From Tubiluchus corallicola (taxonomy: Eukaryota; Priapulida; Priapulimorpha; Priapulimorphida; Tubiluchidae), in the NCBI GenBank assembly GCA_030141605.1, contig JAQGDQ010000127.1, forward strand, positions 124,001-188,000: DNA of 64,000 nucleotides, read 5' to 3'. Numbering within the stretch: position 1 is the stretch's first letter; the number at the start of each line of letters is the position of its first letter. Both the position numbers and the translations under genes were made by a program. The notes below the pieces were generated by a model, which was not told where the DNA came from, made no database searches, and saw only the letters and a program-made list of their open reading frames with translations. Positions 11,312-26,300 of this stretch are shown here, in pieces.

Positions 11312-14300
11312 GTAAGTTTTATTTTATGCTTCTTTTTATTTAAATATGTGTCATATATTTGATTGTACTGATGAATAAGGGAAAAGTTATTAGGAACTGG
11401 GAATTTGAGTTAATCTTTATGATTTACTCCAACTTTTACTATTTATGACTTTAGTATTCGTTTATTCAACGTTGACATTATACTGTAGTACTTATGAGTT
11501 TTGAACATCACTGTCACAAGCTGTTTGCTAAATTTCAATTGAAGGCAGATTTTCATAAATGAAATAGGTTACTAGTTTTAGGATAATAAAGATATTAGTA
11601 GCCCAGTTGCTTGGTCGTGACCGCCTAACATTTATTTTAGGCATTTACATATGCTCAGGTATCTGTTGACTTTGTGCTACTATATACTAACCTTTAAATT
11701 ATCTTCAGTCTGTGTTTGATTGAATAGGTGAAGATAGTCACAAGCGCCGTGCAAATTATTTTAGGTTTACCTGAACTTCTGGCATAGTTATGTCATTTTG
11801 TTGTCAATAGCTTGATATCTACTGACTCATTTTTCAATTTTTCTTCTTCTAGTAGAACTCTTACGACATTGACATTTTGTCGTTAACAAAGTTATTTTTT
11901 ATAAAGTCATAATTTTTTTACTAAATTCGTTTTGTCGAATTGAAATACGTAAAACAAAATAATTATTCTATTTATATATTTTAGCAGATTTATTAGTTTC
12001 TCAGCAAATTTACCTGAACATTTATTACAGGCAGCAATATCAGGGCTATATTATATTTCTGCAGCGAGAGTTTTAGTTTTTTTCATTTCCTGTTATAATC
12101 ACTCCTGCCGGAAATGAGATTCTTTACCTCGACGGGTTTTCTTTTTAATTTTTTACAGTCAGGTCAAGTAGTGTGTTGGGCGTTCTCGATATTGACTTTA
12201 TCCTGAGTTTGTATCTTCTCTAATACTTTCTTTTACTTTGATTTTGCGTGTATTTTGTTATAGTACTTTGAAACTGAAGTTGAATTTCCCCAAATTTGTG
12301 CATTGGAAAAAATATCCGTAGATCGCACTCAATAACAAGCATTAATTAACACATTTGCTCTTTGAAGGAAAGTTTTTGCGTAAGATGTACATGTACAGTG
12401 TACAATGTCAGTCTAGCTGTCTGTTACATAGGCGTTTATACATACGGAAATAGTTATAATACACTACTATTTGCGAACTACCTTGTATATTTTAATGTGC
12501 ACGTGTTAAATAGTAAGACGAATAGATTAGTGGTGCATGAATAATGTGAAGCTCGAGGTTAGGAACAGATTTTGGGTTTTGTTGCAAGTATTCCAGAACT
12601 AAAGGTGAAATAGACACTTTTTAACTCTGCAAAATGGTATTCCGTTACCAGCAGAAAATTCTACTACTAAAACCAAAAAATTTCAAAATGTGACTAAAAC
12701 AAAATATATTGCATTAATTACACAAAAATGAAAATTGTACATGGTGTATGATCACTTGAGTACTGAGTACTAATTAAGAGATTTTAACAACTAAATGGTC
12801 AACTTGAATATGTATTTGACTTTTTGTTCAAACTAAACTGCTAGATCTTGACTTTTTAAAATCAGTCACGACTTTATAACAAAAGTCAGTGAAGCATATA
12901 AGTTCAGTAACGCTAATAAATGAAAGCTCCACTTTATACTGATAAGCTCTGTGTTCTACAGGAAATTAATTTCATGAAGCAAAATTAATATACATTGCAA
13001 GGTGTTGCCAGTCTAAATCTAAGCGTCATTTCATCTCAATGAATTTGTCTGTGCAAGAGCTGTTTTAAATGTTGGTCACATCCGCTTAGCTTGTCAACAT
13101 CAACTGATATCGAAAATGCATATTACATGTGATATTCTTTGTTCGTTTAGGAACAAGTTAGGCTTGCATCAAGTCACTTTCACTAGCGCTTTCTGAATGC
13201 CTTCCTCTTTTTTTGGTCTCATAATTGCGTTCAATAATCACATCTTCTTACGCACTAACTTGAGGTTACGTAATTGGGTCCACCTTGTAATTTTGTGGTT
13301 TTTACCTACCGCAGGCTTAATTGGATGTTGTTTCAAAAAATCTGTATTTGCGAGAACAAACGTGTAGCCCCTATATTAGACTATATACAATATACACATA
13401 AGTTTGCTCACTAAGCATGCGCTGTTGGTTTCCGCTAGCACCTAAACCCTCTGTGTACGGCAAAAAATGATCTGTTAATCGGGAGAAGTCTAATGGCGTG
13501 TTCGGTTTCAAGATGTTGTGCATTTTATTTTTGTTTTTCTTGTTATTTACAGATGGTTGCCATTAAAATTGTTTGATAAACAGATTTTTTGCCATTGAAA
13601 TCTGATCAGCATGTTACAACTATGGCCACTTTCCAGAAGCCGAGTTTAATTTTCTTCACTTGTTTCCTCTCGGATTTCTTAAAATGTGGGGCTGTTGATG
13701 TTCTGTGGATCCTTGGTGTTTTCTGTAACGGATGCTCTTTAACTAAATTATTTTTGCTGCCCTAATTTTTTAGCCTAATGTTAAGATTATCATTTATAAT
13801 CTCAATTTTAGCATATTCTCTAATTAAATCTATTCAATTCTTTTATTTACTTTTTAAACTTGACCATAAGCAAAAAGTTAAACCCATGGCTCAGAAACAA
13901 AATTCTGTTCATACACATACGCAGTTAAAAGATAGACCTTGAGTATTATATGAAATTATAATTTATTTTTTCTGTCTGATTTTTATGAACAAATTACCTT
14001 AAAATTCCTTACGACCAGCTGTCTTCCATTTGCAACCATCTTTATTCTTTTCAGTTTTTAAGCTGAGCATAGTCATTTTCCTTGAGGCAATGTGTTTTCA
14101 TCAACCATTGAACATCAGCATCATCACCTATTTGCGTTTGTACTTGATAGCTAACAAAACTTTTATTTGACATTCATAAGGCTCTGTTTTTCATTATTCT
14201 GTTTTTTTACAGGTCGAAGTTTGAGGCCTTAACAATGGATGATGGACGGGACATACCCAATGATAATAATGGTGGAGGAGGAGTGGGTATGGAGTCCAGG

Positions 14301-17300
14301 CGTACTTGCATCCAAAGGTGCTGCAATATAAAGACTGTGAAAAAGCGCTTGCCCATTCTCAAATGGGCGCCACAGTATAACCTGAAGTGGGCTCAGTGTG
14401 ATTTCATTGCAGGACTTACTGTAGGTCTCACTGTTATTCCTCAGGGACTGGCATATGCTTCAGTGGCTCAGCTTCCGCTCCAGGTTAGTTTTTAACATGC
14501 ACAGAATCAAATACATTTCTGTTAATATGTAAAATTTTAGTATTTTAGTATTTATACTAAAAGTATAAATTTTACAAGGTCTACTGTTACAATTTTTAAA
14601 GTTTTGGCCAAGACAGTAATATTTGGTGACTGTGTAAAATACTTGTAGTTCAAATCCATCTTAGAATATTATGAGAGCTCTTAACTAACCAATCGCAGTT
14701 CTGGCATCGCCATAGTTACTTACCATAGCAGTTAGCTAAAATTCAAATAAAAAATTTAATTGTGTTGCAACACTAGCATTCGTTTTGTTGAATCCTGACA
14801 AACTAAACATGTTTGGTATCACTTAATTAACTTTTACATGTGTATGTTGTCATAAGTATTTCTGTTACAGTATGGTTTGTACTCGGCATTTATGGGTTGT
14901 TTCGTCTACTTCTTCATGGGTACTTCAAAAGATGTGACACTGGGACCTACAGCCATAATGTCCCTTATGGTGGGACAGTATTGTTATTCAGAAATACCCG
15001 AACTGCGTGGCTCATATGCTGTGTTACTCAGCTTAATGTGTGGACTCACACAAGTATTAATGGGTGTTCTTAATTTAGGTAAAATGTTGCATACCATGCT
15101 AAATTGTATCAAATTATTCAATATGTTGTCCATCACGAAATCATTTGATAAAAAAAAAACAGAGTACAACATCGGAAATTTCTTTTGAAAATTTTTGTAG
15201 ATGCAATTTATGCGGAATTGCTTTTACAAATCGGTCTCGTGTCTTGTCCAGTTTGTTCTAATTTTTAAAACATCGGAGTTGCCTCTTATTTATACAGTCA
15301 AAATATCATTTTGATGCCATTAAATTCATGCTATTTCTATACATTTAGAATTTACAAGTGTGCAAGTAAAAAACATTTTTAATAAGCTCTATGCCACAGC
15401 TTGTGTTCTAATTTATGTCTATTCTTATCATTTATATGAAAATTATAAATATGTGCAATATTAATCACGGTAGTACCTGTGGGTTAACTCAAAAGGCAAA
15501 ACTGTGACCGAAGTTAGAATTATACTTTTTGGGATCTATGGAATTTTTATCTATGTACATAAAATTTTGACCAGGGATTGAGTAGCTCCTCGAATATATA
15601 ACCTAGGATTTTTTTGTTCCAAGTTGTGCAAAAATCTTTGAAAATTGACAATTATAACCAAATAAATCTTGTTTTCAAATTTTAATTTTCACTTGGCCTG
15701 TTGCATCAGATCAAATTAATGTTAAATTAAAAAACATTTATTATTTTGCATTCTAAAGAAAACAAATAATGGCTGTCTTAAAAATACTAATGTAAGTAAC
15801 AGACACTGACTTTCTTACTGCAGTTCTACTATATACTACTTTACAATTTTAAATATATCCTATATATCAACAGTTTTATTTGAGATGGCGCCAGTATACA
15901 CATTTATGAATTAGAAGAATGGTTTTATTTGCAGTATATTTACAGTGCCTTGGTCATAATTTTGCCTTAGACCCTTTATTATAATTTTATATGAGGAAAG
16001 GTAGCTGCTAAAGTATTATTACTGGAATTTTATTATTATTGCTTACAGGTTTTGTCGTAAGCTTCCTATCTTTACCTGTGGTAAGTGGTTTCACGTCTGC
16101 TGCAGCAATTATCATTGGCTTCGGACAGGTGAAGGTAAGACCTATGAGTGATTTTTTTGCAACATTTCAGGTGTCTTTGAGGTAGAAATCTGTTACTAAT
16201 TGTTAATACTCTTCAAAGTGCTGTAAGAATTCTATTTCATAATCATACCCCTATTTTAAGTATTTGTTTGCAAAGGCTTGTTTGGTTAAGAGTTTTTTAC
16301 ATTTGGTAGTGGTTTGGTGCTGTGCTTGGTTGGCTCTGAGATTCCTGTGGAGTAAGCACAATTGAGAGGGTTGAGGAATTTCCATTAGCTTAGCAAATTT
16401 CTTTGAAGCATTCCAGTCCTGTTACTGGGTCAGAAAATAATCACATCCCATTTAAATACAAAAAGTATTCCCTTTTTTGATTGTCAACATTGTTATTTGT
16501 TAAACAATTGTAAAAAATGCGCACTTGTACATGGTATTGATCAAACTCATTGAACTACTTTGATTCTATTTTTGTGTAAAAGCATTAAAAATACTAGTAT
16601 GACTTTTTTATCAGACAAATAAAAATAGTGTTAATTTCTCATATGTAAATACTTTTTATTCAAACAGTGTTTAACTGTCAGTTTTACTTTGCACAATACA
16701 GAAAGTTCTTGGAGTGTCGGTTCACAAACATGAGGGTCACGTTGCTGCATTTGTGTTTGATGTGATAGGCACATGCAAGGAAATACCTAAAACAAGGTAG
16801 ATTTATTTTTAATTTTGATCAGTTTCTAACATTCTGTCACCAATTTCCTAGCCTTTATTTTTTAAATAAGCTGTAGTGAAACCCTTTTTTGTAATTTTTT
16901 TGTAAAATAACTTTGCGTAAATAATTTTTGACAAGCATGTATAAATAATTTCCTTTGTTATAATTGATGTTTGGGCATCTTACATTACAGTTCTTTACTT
17001 ATACATATAAAATATGTATCAAACATGAAAAACCTGCCCAGCAATTACAAAATTATTTTTGCTGTCAGTGCAAAACCAAAGCTAAGCAATTCGTTCATTC
17101 ATACATTTATTCATTCACATGTTCTATTATTTATTCGTCTTTCTATTTTTTCTGCTACATGTGTGTCTATTTATACTTTTCTTAATTTAATTCACCACTT
17201 CTTTCTCTCCATTCATCATTTTATTTATTTATGCAAAAAAGCATAAATTCTGTCTAATGCAAAAAAACTTTAATTAATGTAGTCATAATATACTGGATTG

Positions 17301-20300
17301 TGTCGTTCAATTAAACGTGAGCAAGTGATTACGAAATTTTCACATAATATTTAAGTGTTAGAAGCAAAAATTTTTGATCTTTCAGGTGGCAAGACCTTGT
17401 CTTGGGTTTAGTTTGCATTGCTATTCTTTTTGCTATGAAGGTATGTAATCATTAGAACATAAGAATGTTGTTTAGAATGCTGTATGCACTGCGGCCAACT
17501 TTAGCCTTCATTTTGATACTGATTTGTTATGTCATATTTCAATAATTATTTGAACATTTAAATGGAAAACATATGTTTGTTATGTCATGTTAATAATAAT
17601 TATTCAAGATACTTAAATGAAAAAAGTGCCTAGTTATAAAAATGTAATTTTTCTGTAACATTTTTATGAAATTGTTATTATGATACATTTAATGCAACAA
17701 ACCAGTTTTGAAATCTGATAAAATCATGTGGTCTAATATATCATCCATGTCTTCAGGCCCGCAGTCATAAATCCTTTTCGTATATTGCTTTATTAATTCT
17801 ATATAACAAGATGATCTTTAGATTTTCTCGACAGTTCCTAGTTTGATACTCTGTCTAGAATACTAATATCTATTAAATATCACATAAATGCTGTAACTCC
17901 ACGTTAGTAAAAAAGTAACCTTCTTAACGGCTGATATATTTCTTCTGTTCTGCCTTCGTTACCCTTATTTTTATTCTTCGTTGTAACTGTGAAATTTTGT
18001 GTCACACCACTAATTTGTTCTTGTGATTTGCAGAGATTGAAAGATATTAAATTGTTTACAAACCAACAGCCTACAGTCTTGACCAGAATAGTGAAAAAAA
18101 TTCTTTGGTTGTTGGGAACAGGTATATCAGTATTTGTCACTATTCTGTTTGTGCTTGTGAAAATAAATCTGCATGGTGTGGCTATGACCATTTGTTAAAT
18201 GTCTTTTTAAAGGAATTGCATTGTACCAAAGTTTGCTTTTGATTTGATCTTGCTATAATGATGGTGGTAGATGTTTACATTAACTTAATTGCAGGTTTCA
18301 TTTTCACATAACCCATAACTAAGTAGCTATGAAAGAATTAATATTTGCTTCTATTTTAGCTAGAAATGCAGTTATTGTAATCATTGGAGGTGCTTTGGCG
18401 TATGGCTTGTATGCAGCTGGAAAAGAGCCCTTCACGTTGACAGGTGAAGTTAAACCTGGCCTTCCTTCATTTGAATTGCCCAAGTTTTCTTTTGAATATG
18501 GAAACACGACTGTGACTGCTGGTGAAATATTCAGTGTATGTATAATAATAATTCTTCCAACTTTAGTCATTTGTTACCTAAGTTTTGTTTATACATATTT
18601 GATTCATGTTCAGTTTAAAGCAAAAACCAAGTCACTCAGGAAGTTGAGCTTATTCTAATATTTGAGAAAGAAAGTTTCAGTAATGAAATTGTGATAAGCA
18701 CCTTTGTGTAATTAATAATTTCAAATTAAAAAGGCGATCATTTCACGCTTGGGCACGCTCATTTTGGTGAAAAATACCGTCATCTGGTTACCATGCAATA
18801 TAAACAGTTATTCAGCCAAGTGCTTCAGCAATCTTTTTGTGACATATAGAGCAAACTCCATAAACTAAGTAACCCACCCTGTACCTACTGTATACTTGCA
18901 AGTTTACGTGTGTGTCTGAAAGTCAACAAAAGTCTGTAAATTAATTACATATAAAACATTTTTTACGCAATTAATGTTATAGTACTTACACATTTTACGG
19001 TATAATCCTGTGGGTTAAAGCTATGTAACCACTTTAATCTTGGTCATAATTGATCAAATGACTAATTTTTACACAAACACAGTTAAGTACAACACTAGAA
19101 TAATTGCACTTCTGAGTGAACTGTAGAAATTTCTCAACACGTACCTTCATCACAGCTTGCCTTCACAGCATTCACACTGCTCACCAGTCACCAGCTTACA
19201 TCGTTTTTTCAAATAAGCCGGCAGCGACGTTCGTTTGGCGGGAGATAAAAATATTTAAATTTCTTTTACATTTTTAAGCAAAGCATTCTAATCTATCTTG
19301 TGTGGTGATTTTAGTATTTTTAATTGTACATTAAAATGCATTAAATGTTTTTCGAGGGTTAGTGCTTCCTTTAAATGTACTGAATTAGGAAATTATAGGT
19401 TTTACTGCTATAAATAAGTGTGCACAACAAAAGATTTCAAGTGAAAGAGGACCGTGGGATTCACATCTTTAAATCAAATTTGTCTAAACTAACTAGCTTG
19501 TTGATTGACAGTGAAACTGTTATAGTTTTAGTCTATTATTGTCATGCTTAATATCGGCATGTAAGTTGTTGCGTTTTGCCATTTGACTTACATTAATAAG
19601 CACTTTGTAGAGTTGCTCATAATCACATTATCACAATCCTTGAGCACATTGCGAAGACCTTTAACAAAAGAATTGTATTTTCACAGCAATTGAGTAGCGG
19701 TCTTGCTGTTGTGCCATTGATTGGTATGCTTGAGAGCATTGTCATCGCCAAAGCCTTTGGTAAGAATGCAAAAATTAATTAAATGCTGCAATAATTTCAT
19801 TTATATTTCATTATAGCTTCTCTAGCTTCTCTGCAATTGTTTCGTTAGCACTCAGGTGCTAGTGTATGTTGTGTGTATAACAAATTTTGAATCTTATAAT
19901 TATTGTGATTATTTTGAACTATGTTATATAAGTATCAGTACTTCCATCGTACATTTGCCATCTTTCCTATGTGAAAGGAATTGGAGAATGACTCTTTAAA
20001 GTTTTGCAAAATCCTTTCAAAGATATAAAGTGCATTAGAAGGAGTCTCTGAAATTTATTTCTGATTGAAGTGGGAAAAAATGATGACTTATTTAGGCTGT
20101 AATATTAAAAAGCTGGTAAAGAGTTTTGTATTGGCATCATCAGACTTAAGCAAAAATTCTTTGGTACTGTTAACAACATTCTGTCCATTGGCATTGTAAT
20201 GAAACAGTAGCAAAAACCTTGATGTGTCCCCCTATTGTTTACTTATCTTATTATATGCATGTGAAATTGATTCTGTTAGCAGTACAGGCTTAAATATCAT

Positions 20301-23300
20301 AAGTTAGCTGGAACACTGTTTCCAGAAAATTTTTGAGTACAGACAAAATGAAAGCGGCAAGTATTATTTGCATTATTGTGAGACTATGCTGTCAAATTTC
20401 ATGATAAACAGTCGAAGGCTTAACTTTTTAAGAAAAATACAAAATTCGAGTCAAATACTTATACCTAAATTGTTGTATTTTGTTAATGACAGTGATTTAA
20501 CTTAAAATTAAAATATGGTTGCACTTTGTACCGTAATCACAATTTAAAGCGTATTGTCAAGAAATCAGTTTATGATCTTGTAAAAGAGTACTACAGGTAG
20601 CATACTAGTCCTTTTATAATATTCCTAACTTTTACCTTAGTAAAAGTGTATATAGTATATATATATATATATATACATATATACAAAGGTAAAAGTTAGG
20701 AATATTATAAAAGGTATATATATATATATATATATACACCACAGCGGAAAATTTCTATTCAGCACTATTATAAATAGCAAATTTCGTTGTTGTATTCTTC
20801 TAAGTTAAGGTGATAAGAGTAAAACAAACATAATATGCTAAGCAACTTGTCCATTCCTTTAAGTGAAGAAAAGAGTTAATATTATATGTGATTCAGTAGG
20901 CTATTTGATGTAGACTTACATACAGCAGTAATAAAGTTTTGAAAATTTTATTACTTTTAGCCCGCAAAAATCAATACAAGATTGACCCAACTCAAGAACT
21001 GCTTGCAATTGGAACAGCTAACATTGTTGGCTCATTCGTTTCGGCATACCCAGTAACTGGTAGCTTTTCTCGTACTGCTGTGAACTCTCAGAGTTCTGTA
21101 AAAACGCCAGCAGGTGGCGTCATAACTGGTAAGCACAATCACCTTGTATTATTCTTCACCTTAAGCTTGTAATAGTTTGTAACAATAATTTATTACTAGG
21201 CTGTAATTACTCAAGACCATGACTTGTCACCCTTTATTGAATGCAGTTGTGGAGGCATACTTTTATGCTGCTTAACTGGTGATAATTACTAACAAAGGCA
21301 TTAGTTTACGAAAAAGTCATTCACATATTGAGCATTGCTTTATTACACTAAACAATTGTTTTCTTGTAAATTACTTTCTTCTACAAACTGTGTTTGTAAA
21401 CGATAAACACTGTAGAAGAAGCAGTACAATGCTTAATGCTGACATTTTCCAACTAGATGGGTACTTTATGTTGAGAAAGCTGTTTTAAGTTAACTTGTAG
21501 TAACTGTTGTGTTCCATAAAAATACTTTTTGTAATTTTATTTGACTATAATGCTGTAACTATAATACTTTTATATAACTATAAAATTGTTTTCCAGGTGT
21601 ATTGGTGCTACTTGCTCTCAGTTTACTATCAGCAACTTTCAAATTTATTCCTCAGGCCACTTTAGCTGCTGTGATAATATGTGCTGTAGCTTCCATGTTC
21701 GAGTATGAAATTGTGCCTCATCTATGGAAAACCAAGAGTAAGTTTTTCAGTTTTATTCACCAGATTGTCAGGTCTAGTCTTACAATTATATGTTCCAAAC
21801 AAGTTGTCAAGAGTTAATTTTAGATTTAGTTAAACAGAAGTAGTTTTTAATTATGCAACAGACTGGGATATCATCACGAAGAATTTAGAGTGTGACAATA
21901 ATGACTATCTGACCAGGCAGTTTACTTGTACTCATTAATTATATTAGTTATATTTTTAAGATTTGGCACCTACCATGATAAAGCATGCTGTGCTAGCATG
22001 CGACCATTATACTTTCAACCAAAGTCGTAAATGATAAAGTTGTAATAAATCTCTTAACCATTATTGTCTCGAATGGTCTCCGTATGCTGTAAGTATAAGT
22101 AGAGAGCACATTATACCCAATGTATCAAATATGTAATTAAATAATTATATTCCATTTAACATTACTTCTTGAATACTGAATCTCTAATTAGTTTTCTCTT
22201 AAATGGTGGTACCATTCTGTACCATGACCCAAATACAATTATATTTGATATTGTTCAAGTATTCATGAAAATATTTGTCAATTTGTTCATTTGTGCAGCA
22301 CAGTTTGTGCTTTTGCATATTAATACAGCATAGTAACACTGTTTATATGTATGTTCACCAATTAATAACTAAATTACCTGCATACTATTTCTTATTCCTG
22401 AGGCCTTTTTATTCGTGTTATCTGCAGCCAAAGGTTTATTTGTTTTATCAATAAAAATATGGTTATGAAAAAGTCATAAATGCTATAAATTTGGTGGCTA
22501 TTGTATGTTATATGAGCACATTTATAGCGCTGTGTAGATGTGCTTCAGTTCCTTTTTTAAATATTGACTGGCAAGGTGAGCGTAATTATTATATGTGCGC
22601 TTGCAAATCAAAACCATCCATAAGTCAGAATAGTTCAAACTATGTTATGATGTTCAAAGAAACATGCACCTAAAAATTTGGTCAAATGTTCATTTTTTGT
22701 TTTTTATAAAAACAAATGCTAAATATATTGGACTTTCATGTCCTAGCATCAGATTAACAAGAAAATGTCAAAAAAATACTAAAAATTTAATTTTATAAAC
22801 CCATGCCTACTTTTTTGACTAGAAATTAGTAATACAATTGTAAAAGAAACTGGAAGCCACTTTGCTTCGGGTTTTTTCTGTTGACAAGACCAGATCTTTA
22901 TCAGGAAGAGCCATCTACTGGATTTAAACATAACTTCAATTTGCTCTTGTAAAGGCCATAGACTTCAACATGGATTATCTCAGCTTAGAAATAACATAGA
23001 GCGATGAACTTGGTATCAAAATGATCCTCCGTGAAATGGAGATTCAGGATGTGTAAATAACTAGAAAAGCTTAATTGCCGACTTGTGGACGATTTTGCTA
23101 TGCAAGCTTGCATATATTATTTAGCATTGTTTTCAGTAGGATTTAGTGAGTATTAAGATTTCACTGAAAACATTTAACTCCTTCACTTTGAATTATAAGT
23201 ACATTTGTGCATTTACAGAAATAGACATAATACCATTGGCACTGACATTCTTCGCATGTCTCTTTATTGGTATCGAGGTAAGTATTGTTGTGTGCTTCGC

Positions 23301-26300
23301 TAATTTTTTAGTTTTTTTAATAGTAGAATGTAGTTTGCAATTTGAAAGAACTTTACTTGTTACTGCATTCACTACCAGCATTTGATAAAAAAATTAAATT
23401 AAATATGTGCCATATTTTTTACTGCTTTAGAAAATTATTTAGACAGTAGAGGTTATTTCAGATAGTTTATGTGGCATGCTGCATACTTAGCACTATCACT
23501 GCTACTGCATTTCATCATCCTGTTTTATTGTGTTTCAAGTATGGTATTTTGGCTGGTGTGGGTATATCAATAATTTTCTTGTTATACCACATGGCCCGTC
23601 CTGACTTGACTATTGTTAGCGCTGATATGTTTCTGGGAGAGAATACTGGTCTCGCCAAAGCTGATGCTGCTAACCATAACGTAAGTTGTATAGTTTTATT
23701 TTATAGAGTATTTATAATATTTTTCTACCTGAATTATTAGTTTTGTTAGCTTAATATGGTTGATTTGAATGTCAAATTATGTACAAGTACAACAGTAAGT
23801 GGTCTTTCTATTAAGCCTTTTTGTCAGAAATACGTTTACCATATCATACAATTCTTGTGTTAATTCAGAGTTTTTTTGCATTGACAAAAATTAAATCGTA
23901 TATTAGTATTATATTATATCAAGGAATAAATAGCAATTGGACTGAGCATTTAACAAAGAAATATTTGCTCACTCCGTGATTTTACAAATGAAAACTATAT
24001 TCTCATGATGTGAGGTGGTTTTTAACTTTATTACTAGTTAATCATAAATCATTATCATAAGGTATTGAATTTTGAATCCTCTGTATAGGATGTATTAAGA
24101 GCGTAATTTTGAATAATACGTTAACTGTAACATTTAAATGAACGATCGTTGCTCATAAGAATTTTTTCTGTTATATAGATGCATGTTAGTCGAGTCAGTG
24201 ACTCGATAGTGATTCAGCCTGGAATTAGCTTGTACTTTCCGTCAACCACATATCTTATTGATACAGTTAGCAAATGTTCAACCAGAGGTGAATTTTATAT
24301 AGAATATCTCCAGTTTATGTTAATGTTTCACATTTTGAGGGAGTAGTCAAAACATTTGTCTCACATAAGTTAACAAATAATGTGCAGTAATAAAAGCATT
24401 TAAACTTATAGATGTGTTCAACTTGAATTTTTTAGTTTTTTGCTGAAAATTGCAGAATTTACTAAACACGTTATTCAATTTGCTCAAAATGAAATTCTAC
24501 AACAATTTTTAGTTTTGCTAATCTTGTATTTTTTTATTGTAGAGGACATTCCAAATCCTGTGATATTTGATTGTACTCATATCAGTGGAACTGATTTTAC
24601 AACTGTACAGGTAACATTTGCTTTTGATGAATAATGTTTGATTTTTTCTTATGAAATCTAATAATACTTTGCCTTTAAGGTGCTATTCTATTCAAAATAT
24701 GAAGTTTCATCTCAATTTATTAAGAAACACTCTTATGTGTTTTGTAAGCAATTTTTGCAAACTGTGTAGTTGCAAACACAGTTTTTGACATACTAGACAT
24801 AGCATGAATCTTTTTGCCAAACTTGTGGCCTGACGTATATGTTTTGGCTGTCATATGGCGCATGTTATTATATTTGCAATAATTGTGTTCAAATTGTGAA
24901 TTAAGTTTTACTAGAGTTTTTATTCCCAGGGTTTCAAGCAAATTGTTGAAGAGTTTGAAAGCCGTAATCAACCAATAATTTTCTGTTGTATGCAGGTAAG
25001 TCATATTCCATTTATATAAGCAAGAATGTTTTATATGTTATAGCTTATTACTGCCATTTGATTTTACGACATGCTCGTAAATATATTATTTTCCTATTTT
25101 GTAGGCTCCTATACTGTCCACTGTAGAAAGCGCACATATAAAAGGTTTCCGTCACTGCAATACTGTTGTGGAAGCTTATAATATCATGGCAGGTAAAACA
25201 AAACTTGTTTCTATTAGTACAGTAAGTTCATTAACCTTACTAATTGCATTTAACTTGCTTTTTTGTGTGTTAGAAATATCCTTGAATCTTGTTTCTTTTT
25301 TATCTGTGAGACCATTTTTGTCTGTGATATTAAATTTACAAATATTAGTTGTTCACCTGACGATAACAGTTCCATAATGCTTTTATTCTGTCTCATAAAC
25401 ATTAGCAAAATTATAGAATTTTTTATAGTTACTGATCAGGCTAAAGTATGAAAAATTTGTTTCCACATATTTTCCCATCACGGGAATGCAATGTTCGCAA
25501 CATTTCCATATTTCCTTGTACTAAAAAAATGAATGATATCAGCTTCTGTTTTTGAATTGCATACAATTTTGCGCAAAGTGACTGTCTGGGTGTACTTGCA
25601 CTTAGTTGTGGATTAATTGATCCTCAGCCTGGTTAGTGAATTTCTTTCAGCCACAGATAATGTGCACAATTTCACCCATCTCTACTAACTCATTGTCTGA
25701 TCTCATAATTACTCTTGGTGATAAGTAAGGTTTAAATTTGCTTCAATCAGTTACTTTGTATGCATCCAGTCTTTGAGTGTTGATATTCATTTTGCAGAGT
25801 AGTTTGTAAATAACATTGCATTAGTCCATTTGAAACTTTGCAGTTTTGAAAATAGAGAGTTCTTTAAAAAACATTTCGTATGCATGTAATTGTTGACATT
25901 GTTTACATAATTTCAAACCTTTGTGATTACACTTATACCTGGTTGCATTAAAAACTGTATTTCATTAAATTTTTTGTTAAGAAATTTAGAATTAACCACC
26001 TAATATTTTTTATTTGCTTATTATAGACAGATTTGAAGTGTTTTACAGATTGCTAACACATGAACCTTGTTTATGCAGTTCTTCTTGTTGTTAATATCTG
26101 TACTGCACATGTGCAATGGACCTGGTAGCTTTGCAAAGGCAAAGCGTGCAATGCTTCAGTGAGTTTCAGTTCACTGCGTAAGTTGTATCCAGTGCATTTC
26201 AATGGTGGTGTTATCTAGCTTGTTTAAGATTCCTTCCACGTGCAGTATTCAAGAATTCTGCCTTGCTCACAAACACCAAGCTGAATTATATACATCATTT

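Noticed and set aside
18319-18570. 83-codon minus-strand frame
   Set aside because: Shadow of exon 8 of the SLC26A11-like gene.
22491-22673. 60-codon plus-strand frame in an intron
   Set aside because: Exons 11 and 12 join in phase without it and it has no family similarity.
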